Origin: Apodemus sylvaticus
Taxonomy: Eukaryota; Chordata; Mammalia; Rodentia; Muridae
Assembly: GCF_947179515.1 (NCBI RefSeq)
Contig: NC_067485.1
Coordinates: 11,536,096-11,600,095, forward strand
Reading direction: 5' to 3'
DNA: 64,000 nt
Notes under the pieces: model-generated
Databases searched by the model: none
What the model was told of the DNA's origin: nothing
Seen by the model: only the letters and a program-made list of their open reading frames with translations
Program-made: the position numbers and the translations under genes
Shown here: positions 55,900 to 64,000 of the stretch, piece after piece
How the letters are laid out: the number at the start of each line of letters is the position of its first letter
Position numbering within the stretch: position 1 is the stretch's first letter

Positions 55900-56505
55900 A
55901 AATCCCTTTTGACTTGACTAACAATTTTGAGAGAATGTCAGGGATTGCTGACTGCCCCTGGAGGAACTCAATTCCTTCAGGGCAGCCCCGGCCTCATGAT
56001 TTTTCAGGAGTCATAGATCTTTGTCCCTCAATGCGCCAGGAACGATCTTCGTAGCCTCTGGAGTTTTGCAGCTCTGCCCAGTCTGTCTTAGCACACTGGC
56101 TGGACTGCTAAGGGCTGAGTGGAGACCCCCAGAGCCCAGAGAGCACTCTGCAGCCCCATGTTCTTCCTCCCATGCTCAGTATCCAATGTCTCCCCTTTTC
56201 TGCTGGGCCACCACCACTTTGCACGAAGAGTCAAGGGGAAGACCCAGAAAAGCTGCACGTGTCTGAAAAAAGTCAAGAAGGTTCCAGAAAAGCCGCAGAT
56301 GTCTGGGAGAGATTGAGCCACAGTGTTTCACCACACCAGGTGCCAGGCTAGGAGCCCAATGTTTCACACCCTTGCCCTGGCTAGCCCTCTCCCTATAAGG
56401 CAGAGCCCCGTTGTACATAAACAGCTGTCCTAGATCACACTGGTAGTAAATAGGAGCACAAGACACACCCAAGGCTTCCAACATTACTTAAGACCATAGA
56501 CAGGG
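54949..56505. other. Single-copy sequence with A28 run
   Basis: No exon recognised. A homopolymer of 28 A lies at 55871-55898, but I cannot identify a SINE, LINE or processed gene body in front of it. Confidence 0.35.
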
Positions 56506-56697
56506 GGCTGAAGAGAAGGCTCAGTGGTTAAGAGCACTGGCTGCTCTTCCAGAGGTCCTGAGTTCAAATCCCGGCACCTACATAGTGGCTCACAACCATC
56601 TGTCATGGGATCTGATGCACTCTTCTGGAGTGTCTGAAGACAGCTACAGTGTACTTACATATCATAAATCAATCAATCTTTTTTTTTAATAAAAAGA
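56506..56697 (+). mobile_element. B2 SINE, near full length
   Basis: GGCTCAGTGGTTAAGAGCAC, TGCTCTTCCAGAGGTCCTGA, GTTCAAATCCCGGCACCTAC, GTGTCTGAAGACAGCTACAG and an AATCAATCAATC tail. Flanks AAGACCATAGACAGG and AAGACCCTAGACAAGG (right copy from about 56695) form the target-site duplication. Young insertion with intact A and B boxes. Confidence 0.97.
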
Positions 56698-57724
56698 CCC
56701 TAGACAAGGCCCTTGAGAGAGAACGTAACAGGTATGGAGGCGTGCGGTGAAGGCTAACTGGTATCGTGTGGCCGTTCCACCCCCACGCCCTCGATACCTT
56801 GCCTGCTGCTCCACCTTCTACGTGACCACTGTCCTTCACACGCCAGGGAAAGCACAGGGGCGGCCACCGTACCCTGTACTCTTCTCTCTGACAAGCCTTT
56901 GATGCCTGCTACTTCCCTGCACGTGCTAACAGACCAACCAAGCAAAAGGCTGAAGAAAAAACAGAGCCCCGGGTTCTAGCCTGAGTCGTGGCCATGAACT
57001 CGGCGAAGGCCAGTTTGCCCTTCCTTCTGAGGCTCTTCGTTCTCTTGTGAAATGACAACCCTGCCAACCTTGTCGGATCATGCCTCTGATGTCAGAGCAG
57101 CCACAGAGCCGAGACCGTAGCTGGAGTTGAAAGCCATGTTCCCTCTGTGTATCGCCTACCTCCCCAGTCACCTCCTCCCCAAAATGAAGCCCCAGGGGAA
57201 AATGAACAGGATAGAATAAGTAATGGAAGTTACCAGGTGACCTCTGGGCCTGTGTAAGGGTCAGAGGACAGCTTAGATCCACTCCCCCAGCAGAAGCACG
57301 GTGTCGGCCGTACGTGTGCTTTCAGGCATTTTAGCAGCTCTGGTTCCGAAAGTAAACAGGTGAATCTGACCCTAGCAAGTATATTTTCTTTAACTTAATA
57401 TATCCAAATATTACTTCTAATCCGTAATAAATGTTTCCAAGTTATTAATGAGATATTTTACATTCCTTTAGTGCTATGTCTTCACACTAGTGTATACTTT
57501 ATCCTCAAAATTCATCTCAACTCAAATGCCAGACTTTCCCCAGTTCCGTGATTACAATCTATACCTCATAAAACATACAGTTGTTCAAGTACGTTCACTT
57601 ATCCAAGCTAGTCTCAGTGTCTTAAATGTTTTCCAATAATCTTTGGATCTTTTTAAATATTTTTTCTCCCCTTGACCCTGTTGGCAGGTTGTAATAATTC
57701 TTTTAAATCTGAATCAACTAGAAT
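56698..57724. other. Single-copy sequence, right half AT-rich
   Basis: No exon recognised. 57350-57700 is AT-rich and may hold old LINE debris. Confidence 0.35.
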
Positions 57725-57895
57725 ATTTTTTGTTTATTTTTAGGTTTTTGGTTTTGGAGACAAGAGTTTCTCTGTCTAACCCTGGCTGTCCTGGAACTCA
57801 CTCTGTAGACCAGGCTAGCCTCGAACTCACAGATCTGACTGCCTCTGCTTCTCAAGTGCTTCGTTTAAAGGCATATGCTACCACCACCAAGCCAC
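57725..57895 (-). mobile_element. B1 SINE with target-site duplication
   Basis: Plus strand reads reverse-complement B1: TTCTCTGTCTAACCCTGGCT, GTCCTGGAACTCACTCTGTA, GACCAGGCTAGCCTCGAACT, CACAGATCTGACTGCCTCTG. AACTAGAAT occurs exactly at 57716-57724 and 57896-57904, a clean 9-bp target-site duplication. Confidence 0.97.
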
Positions 57896-57904
57896 AACTA
57901 GAAT

Positions 57905-58085
57905 TTTTAAACATTAAACTTTAACTCTTCAGTAGCAGTTTGTCATATTTTACATGCACAGAAGCTTCAGGTGACTAGTGGTGACCATCCTGGACAGTAC
58001 AGGTTTAGATGTCCCAGAATGGACAGGGAAACCTTGGGAGATACCCTGGATTGCTTTCTTCCCCCAAGGCAGAAATGTACCTCTT
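57905..58085. other. Short single-copy spacer
   Basis: Nothing recognised. Confidence 0.35.
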
Positions 58086-58296
58086 TGGGGCTGAAGAAAT
58101 GGCCCAACAGTTAAGAGCACTGGCTGCTCTGGCAGAGGACCTGGGTTCCGTTCCCAGCACCCATATGGTGATTCGCAATCATCTGTAACTCTAGCTTTAG
58201 GGAATCCACTGCCCTCTTCCTACCTCTGCAGGCATTAGGCACACATACAGTACGGTATATACATGCAAACGAAACATGTACACAGTAAAGTTTTAA
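58086..58296 (+). mobile_element. B3 SINE
   Basis: GGGGCTGAAGAAATGGCCCA, GGACCTGGGTTCCGTTCCC, AGCACCCATATGGTGATTCG, 'ctttagggaatccactgccctcttcc' and 'gcaggcattaggcacacatacag' are in B3 order. Confidence 0.93.
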
Positions 58297-59639
58297 GAAA
58301 GAATCAAGCCTCTTCTGTGGGAAGAGGAACAGAGTCACTAACTCCACACAAGCCTCTTCTCTCCACACAAGCTGTTTCTCCAGCTCCATTCTAGAAATGC
58401 CCCCACACCACACAACGAAGCCACTGGGACCAGAAGAGGCTCCATAGCACTGTACATGGAAGAGCCTCCACTCACAGCCCAAGACCTTGCTCACAAACAA
58501 CAACAGATCTTGGAACATCAATACAAAGACAGCAATGCTTATCAGTTGCTCATTGGCCTTTGTTACGAACAGGAGTCAGTGTTTGATCATTTCCGAATAC
58601 ATGCCAGATTTACATAGGTACAAAAATTGGGGAAAGGAGGGGCACTTCCTGCCAAGGAGGACTACAGAGAGCAGATATCAGGACCCAAAAGTTACACCCC
58701 CAAACCATCTAGTGTTGGACAGTGCTCCCTGATCTCAGAGCATGGCTCAAATCACAGACTAGAAATTTTAGAGATGATACGGTGTAGCTGCAGAAGTGGG
58801 CGAGATACTTTACTGACTTCTGAAACAGAAAACCACAGTGCAGCAAATTACCATGGAAAAGTGTCTACACAGGACAGCAAGGCACAGCCAGGAACCATAT
58901 TTCCCCTGGAATCCCTTAGAAAACTAAAATGTGACTCTTATAATACACTCTCTATGGGTTTTAAAAACATCAGCAGAATTGTCAAACATGGAAACAGACA
59001 TCATTGTCTTATGTCCGGTTCTGCGCTGCCTGGACTGTGGACATGGTGTATGCTTGTTTTGTGACATCTGACTTCCTTGGTGCCATAGAGGTCCCATGCA
59101 GGCGGGACTTCTCCTGCACTAGCTGCTGCATCTCCGGTGCCCAGCAGCAGTGTCTAGTACCCAGCACCTGGGAAAGATGGAGGGATGGAGGGAAGGGAAG
59201 GGTAGATGGAATGACGGACCAGCAGACAGACAGATGGACTGATGAACAGATGGACCCCAAGACGTCTCCTAAATCCATGCTACCCCTTTGCCATCCAAGA
59301 AGTATTTGTTTTCCTGTGTCACCTGCCCCGATGTTTGGTACACACACATTTTAATAGGGAGAATTCTAGATATCCAGCTTTAAAGAAAATCACATGTTCG
59401 TCATATGATTTCAGCCTCGAAATCCTGAGTGTCCCCAGTGTGGCAGCTCTCTCCCCAAGCTCAAGTGTGCAGATGTCAGTCAGCAAGGGTGTCCCCCACA
59501 CACCCAGGCAATGTGGTTGTCTGCACCCAACCTTCCCATTTAGGTGCCCCGTCACCGCATGCTAATAAAACTTCACAGCCTCAGAACAGACTCTTTTGTC
59601 TCAGAAGACCCGTGGGTTGATAGTCCCACATGACCTGCA
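58297..59639. other. Single-copy sequence with GGAT-rich patch
   Basis: A GATGGAGGGATGGAGGG / GACAGACAGATGGACTGATG low-complexity patch lies at 59175-59255. Several 100-145-codon frames here have no recognisable domain. Confidence 0.35.
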
Positions 59640-59975
59640 TGTGGTAGGCCAGAAAATGAAGCTTCATTTCAGCAGCATTTATACCTGTGTTTAATTTCTT
59701 CTTAATAAGACAAGTAAAGCGCTCTAGCTAAAGAGGCCAGTTGACTGCAGGACACACATTTCCGGATTAACAGCTCTGTTAGAGATGTTTTCAGCCAGCC
59801 TGTGACCCCGCTGTGATGGTTATAATTACATCCACATAACATATAAATCTCAATATACTTTTAATAAGCAGTTAATACTCTGATATAAAATATTTACATC
59901 TCAACCAAATTCATCCTGCATTGAGTAGCCCTGGTTTACAGAGTTATTAAAACCACCGCCATCAATCAGTCCTCC
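59640..59975. other. Candidate conserved non-coding element
   Basis: Repeat-free AT-rich block with TTAATTTCTTCTTAATAAGA, GGTTATAATTACATCC and TTTAATAAGCAGTTAATACT, dense in homeodomain cores. Composition-based inference only. Confidence 0.35.
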
Positions 59976-60329
59976 AGCTTAACAGAGAACTAAGCAGCTA
60001 GAAGAAGCCTCCCCCTTCCCCTCAGCAAGGCCTTTCCTCCAGGAGGTTTAAAAACACCAAGCATCTTCTGCCCACCCTTCTCCCTGATTGACAGGACTCA
60101 ATAGCAAATCGGTTCCTCCTAGCACCCAGGCTAAGAGCTTGGGAAATGTGAAGGCCTCCCACCTCCAGCATCTCACTGGCTTATGAAGTGGTCCTAAAGT
60201 ATGGGTCCTTGGTCTGCTGTCCCTCTGACAGGAGACAGATAGGTAAAGCACTGTTGGTTCAGAATATGCATAATCAACTCAAACACGCCATTGCTGCCCA
60301 GGTCTGACTCTGATGCTAGGCACTCTGGG
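59976..60329. other. Single-copy sequence
   Basis: Nothing recognised. Confidence 0.35.
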
Positions 60330-60500
60330 AAACCTTTGTGAGCAGTCCCGCCCCACCTCTCTTTACCATTTACCTTCCCCTGCTCTCTGCCTCCCTTTCT
60401 ACAACGTGAGGCCCATGAGATTCCATCTGGTTCCATTCGCTTTTGAGTCTCTAGCAGCCAGCTCCAGGCCCCATCTCCCGCTAGTGCCAGTGCCTGCTTG
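60330..60500 (+). mobile_element. Possible L2 3' end
   Basis: 'ttctacaacgtgaggcccatgagattccatctggttccattcgcttttgagtctctagcagccagctccaggccc' resembles the L2 tail 'actagactgtgagccccatgagggcagggacc..ttcattgctgtattcccag'. Confidence 0.45.
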
Positions 60501-62007
60501 ATGGAAGAGGCAGAACGCCAGCCAACGAAATGCCCAGGTAGGAGCAGAAGCCCGCCTGACTTCATGCAGGTGGTAGGTTCACTGACACCAAGCTCCGCCC
60601 AAGGTAGGACCTGTCATGCTGGCTCCAGACTGAGTATTTCACAGGGACCCACAGAAGCTAGTACAGTTTGAAGAGATAATCCAGTTAATAATAGGATTAG
60701 TTCAGGCACATCCCCTAAACCATAAGCTTGAAACCTCTACCTGGGCAAATGTTTGGCCAGACTCTGCCAGGATCTCTACCCTCACCAACCACAGGTCCTT
60801 CCCCAACACACACAGTCCCTTGGCTCTGACAAGCCAGCCATAGAGGCATAGCTAGGGATTTGGAGATGAGCAACCTGTCCCATAGGCCCTGGCGTCCTTG
60901 GTGCCATGAGTCCCCACTGCGTAGCCCTGCCAACCTCCACCCCCACAATACCACCTGTTCTTTCCTGTGCCAAGAAAGTGATTATGTGTGCACAGTGGGA
61001 AAGAGACCCCAGAGGACAAACTCCAGCAGCTCCGAACTGGTAAGTGACACACAGAAGCACCTGGGGAAGAAGGTTCTGGGACTGTGCTACAGCCCGCATG
61101 GGACACCGGCGCTACCTGCCATCTAGGATTCCGGCACCTGAATCTACATCTGGCATGTATGCTTCCGATGCCCAATTAAGGACTCCAGTTAAATCCCCTT
61201 AAAATCATACACGAACTCTAAGGGCCCCAATCTCAGAGGTGTGGCCACCAAGAAGTTTTACAGGCCTGTGGAAGGGAGGCAAGCTGAAGACAGAAGGCAA
61301 AGGAATGAACATGGTCAAAGGGGGACTGACGTCAGGGAGAAGCAGACATGCGCTCAGCCCCAATCAGTCCTGACTCTTCCAGGTACTACGGTACACCTCG
61401 GGCCACTCAGCCTTTCAGAACTGTGCCTCTCAGGATAGTGGCTACTGGCCACATTAACTCTTTCAATGAAAATTAAATGTGAAGAAAAAAACTAAACATG
61501 ATGCTTCTTGAGTCACACGGCCACATTTTAAGTGATCAAAGCCATGGGTCTAGTAGATAGCACAAGACAGGACCTTTCCTTCATGATGGACAAATAACAC
61601 AGCTACTAAAAGAAAGCTCGAGGCAGTGCCTAGCATAAGGTGTGTGTTTAATGCCCTCTGTCCTTCTTATAAGCTCCAGACAGTCCTCTGGCTCCTCCCA
61701 CTGCCCCCTGGAAGCTCTCTTGGTCAGTAGATGATCAGCCCACATACTTACCTCTGGGATTTAAGAGAAAGCGTAGCATCCCCTCTGCTTTCTGCTGTCT
61801 TCACAATTTAGAACCATCTCTGCTTTCTCACATCTATGTATGCTGCGATCCCATTATGCAGATAAATAGCAGCACTAAGAAATGAAGTTTTTCTCTCCCT
61901 AATTAATAAACCAGATGCTTCTCAAAACCACTGAAGGAGCTTTGAACTAGACCCCCAAGTAGACATCCAGGACTGAATTCCAGAACTGAAAGGCCAACTG
62001 GGAAAGT
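60501..62007. other. Single-copy sequence with CRE
   Basis: A 10-bp palindrome CTGACGTCAG containing a full CRE lies at 61326-61335. A possible L2/MIR 3' end ('aggcagtgcctagcataaggtgtgtgtttaatg') lies near 61620. No exon recognised. Confidence 0.4.
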
Positions 62008-62465
62008 AGATGCGGCTGGCAGAACAATGGCTTCCCACAGATAGTCATGTCCTAAATACTAGAACTGGTGAATATTTACGTTTTGCTGAAAAGCAAGAGT
62101 CAAGTCTGTAAGTCGGCTTATGCCAAGGCAGGAGGTGATCATGGAGGTCCTAGCTAGTCACAAGGCTCCTTAAAGGTGGAAGATGAAAAAGTCAGTTTTA
62201 GAGAGACTCAAGGTAAAAAAAAAAAAAAGGCACACATCTGGCTATGACTGGCCTGGAAGGATGGGTGAGTGAAGGCAAAAAAGAAGGGTAGCCTTTAGAT
62301 GCTGGAAAACACAAGGAAGTCAGTCCTCCTCCCGATCCCTCAGAAAGAAAGGCCATCCTGCTGACACCTTGGTCTGAGCTCATTGTGGACTTTTTGCCAT
62401 AAACCACTAAGATAATAACTTTTTGTTGTAATAACTCATTAGAGCAGCCATAGAAATGTGATGCT
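62008..62465 (+). mobile_element. MLT1 LTR (ERVL-MaLR)
   Basis: 'ggctggcagaacaatggcttcccacagatagtcatgtcctaaatactagaactggtgaatatttac', AAGGCAGGAGGTGATCATGG, 'tagtcacaaggctccttaaag', 'gccatcctgctgacaccttggtctgagctcattgtggac' and 'accactaagataataactttttgttgtaataactcattagagcagccatagaaa' follow the MLT1 LTR from end to end. It is about 455 bp, as expected for a complete MLT1. Confidence 0.92.
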
Positions 62466-62470
62466 GGTTT

Positions 62471-62487
62471 TGGTACCAGAAGTGGGG
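62471..62487 (+). other. MaLR primer-binding site (tRNA-Leu type)
   Basis: TGGTACCAGAAGTGGGG directly follows the LTR and, against the remembered 3' end of tRNA-Leu(TAA) plus CCA, is complementary at all but one position. ERVL-group elements use tRNA-Leu primers. It shows that the LTR is the 5' LTR of a once longer element. Confidence 0.65.
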
Positions 62488-62726
62488 TAGTGACGTAACA
62501 AACACCTAGACATGGGGATGTGGCTTTATTACCAAGCTATTGCATAGTAGGAGGGAATTTTAAATAAAGAGTCTAATAGAAAAACAAATTTCCCTAGGAC
62601 AGATTATTTGTATGAACTAATCCTTAGAACTCTGCTGAGACTGGCTCAAAATGAAGAACATGGTAGAGAAAGCCTAAGCCACTTTGGAGATGATGTGAGT
62701 TATTGTAAATATACTGTTAAGAGATA
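62488..62726 (+). mobile_element. MaLR internal sequence, 5' part
   Basis: 'gtaacaaacacctagacatggggatgtggcttta', 'gaactctgctgagactggctcaaaatgaagaacatggtagagaaagc' and following bases resemble the non-coding internal start of MLT1/MST elements. It is cut off by the L1 to the right. Confidence 0.6.
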
Positions 62727-64000
62727 TGGGTGCAAGTCTTCCCACCGCCATTTGCACCGGGGAGCCAAGCGGCTCCACCACTTTCTGTGCACAGCCCACA
62801 AAGTGAGAGTAATCTCCTAGCAGTGCTTTCACTTCTGAGTGCAGAGTTGAGGTCTTCGCCTTCTCTCTGGAGGGGAACAGCTGGGAGTGCACAGGGCAGA
62901 TGATCAGTGGAGCAGCTGGGACAGAGGTCTTCAGGCTGCCATTTGCACCAGAGAATCAGGCGACTCCACAGCATCTGTGCACAGACCCTGCCAGAAGAGA
63001 GTTGGTCTCCCAGGAGTACAGAGATACATAGGCTTACAGACCCACAGGAAGGACAAGCTCCAACCAGAGACAGCAAGACCAACTGGCACCAGAGATAACC
63101 AGATGGCAAAAGGCAAGCACAAGAACCCTACCAACAGAAACCAAGGCTACTTGGCAACATCAGAACCCATTTCTCCTACCACAGCAAGTCCCAGATACCC
63201 CAACATACCGGAAAAGCAAGAGTTGGATTTAAAATCGTATCTCATGATGCTGATAGAGGATTTCAACAAGGACTTAAATAACTCCCTTAAAGAAATACAG
63301 GAGAACATGGGTCAACAGGTAAAAACCCTTAAAGAGGAAACACAAAAATCCCTTAAAGAAATACAGAAAAACAAAAACAATCAAGTGAAGGAACTGAACA
63401 AAACCATGCAGGATCTAAAATGGAAGTAGAAACAATAAAGAAATCACAAAGTGAGACATCTCTGGAGATTGAAAACTCTGGAAAGAATTCAGGAGTCATA
63501 GAGGCAAGCATCAATGACAGAATACAAGAAATAGAAGAAATAATCTCAGTTGCTGAAGATACCATAGAAAACATTGACTCAACAGTCAAAGAAAATGCAA
63601 AATGCATAAAACTTGTAACCCAAAACATCCAGGAAATCCAGGACACAATGAGAAGACCAAACCTAAGGATTATAGGTATAGAAAAGAGCAAAGATTTCCA
63701 ACTTAAAGGGCCAGTAAATATCTTCAACAAAATTATAGAAGAAAACTTCCTAACCTAAAGAAAGAAATCCCATGAACATACAAGAAGCCTACAGAACTAT
63801 AACAGACTGGACCAGACCAGAAAGTCCTCCTGGCACATAATAATCAAAACACCAAATGCACTAAACAAAGAAAGAATATTAAAAGCAGTAAGGGGAAAGG
63901 GGCACGTAACTTATAAAGGCAAACCTATCAAAATTATACCAGACTTCTCACCAGAGATGATGAAAGCTAGAATATCCTGGGCAGATCTCCTACAGACCCT
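62727..64000 (+). mobile_element. L1 retrotransposon, 5' end and ORF1, runs off window
   Basis: The 5' UTR contains two monomer-like copies: GCCATTTGCACC at 62747 and again at 62938 (spacing 191 bp), each followed by a 'gcgactccac' type segment and 'tctgtgcacag'. A non-monomeric linker (CTTACAGACCCACAGGAAGG, ACAAGCTCCAACCAGAGACA, GCACCAGAGATAACCAG) leads directly into ORF1. Mouse L1 promoters are built of such about 200-bp monomers, so this copy has its promoter end and is not a typical 5'-truncated insertion. ORF2 and the 3' end lie outside the window. Divergence suggests an older subfamily. Confidence 0.93.
63103..64000 (+). pseudogene. L1 ORF1p pseudogene (partial, frameshifted)
   Basis: ORF1p is the L1 RNA-binding, trimer-forming nucleic-acid chaperone. 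The ATG at 63103 opens MAKGKHKNPTNRNQ, the conserved L1 N-terminus. A coiled-coil region follows (roughly residues 45-105, with heptad-like Leu/Ile and Lys/Glu). The frame closes at a TAG at 63427-63429. Reading continues in the next frame from 63420 with an equivalent of the conserved 'VETIKK' passage, through the RRM region with NLRIIGI at about 63659, and closes at TAA 63756-63758. Reading resumes one frame away near 63784 (EAYRT), then again in another frame from about 63834 (HIIIKT, the C-terminal domain with PDFSPE) to the window edge. The pattern fits four separate single-base deletions near 63418, 63748, 63768 and 63803. The gene is dead. Confidence 0.9.

Noticed and set aside
62607..62726. 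MaLR gag-like coding remnant (70-codon frame)
   Set aside because: The frame crosses into the L1 5' UTR and the MLT1 internal start is non-coding as far as I recall.

Overview
The window is vertebrate nuclear DNA, almost certainly a murid rodent and most likely mouse. The evidence is the set of interspersed repeats: B1, B2, B3, B4 and ID SINEs, ORR1/MT-type MaLR LTRs, a rodent-type L1 with a monomeric 5' UTR, and long CA/TG microsatellites. Much older pan-mammalian elements (MIR, L2, MLT1, a MER5-like hAT and a Tigger-like pogo element) form the background. I find no convincing protein-coding exon, no tRNA or rRNA gene and no CRISPR array. The only recognisable protein-coding remnant is a broken L1 ORF1 at the right edge. 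The region reads as intergenic or deep intronic, although single short exons of an unknown gene or lncRNA cannot be excluded by eye.

Layout. 1-11.5 kb: mostly single-copy sequence with one B2, a 360-bp AC-rich array, several MIRs, a perfect NRF1-type palindrome (8.37 kb) and a conserved-looking AT-rich block (7.28-7.79 kb). 11.5-24.7 kb: purine tract, B1 with an expanded tail, G-rich minisatellite, a 79-bp alternating purine-pyrimidine tract with a (TG)(CG)(CA) palindrome, MIR, MER5-like, ORR1, L2, B3 and a CTCF-like core. 25-27.4 kb: B1, then the most striking feature, a 46-copy, 23-bp minisatellite with a 7-unit higher-order duplication and an ETS-type GGAAGT core in every unit, in the CAGGAAGTA form in 36 of the 46. 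28-34.3 kb: the most repeat-dense part, with three B3s, a 238-bp purine tract, an ORR1 LTR, an old L1 interrupted by a B1, a head-to-head B2 pair able to form a hairpin, a cluster of POU 'MORE' palindromes and a 5'-truncated L1 3' end. 34.3-47 kb: repeat-poor and AT-rich, with an ID element, a (GAA)27 tract, a (TA)21 tract and several blocks that look like conserved non-coding elements. 47-58.3 kb: Tigger-like fossil, B3, URR1-like hAT, ERV LTR, B4, L2, two oppositely oriented MaLR LTRs, B2, B1 and B3. 58.3-64 kb: single-copy sequence, then an MLT1 LTR with a recognisable primer-binding site and internal sequence, followed by a plus-strand L1 that runs off the window.

Repeat family calls rest on remembered consensus sequences and alignment by eye, and boundaries are good to about 5-30 bp. 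Long open frames in the window are explained by low-complexity DNA: the 23-bp array is open in three forward frames because its main unit types contain no stop codon in that direction.
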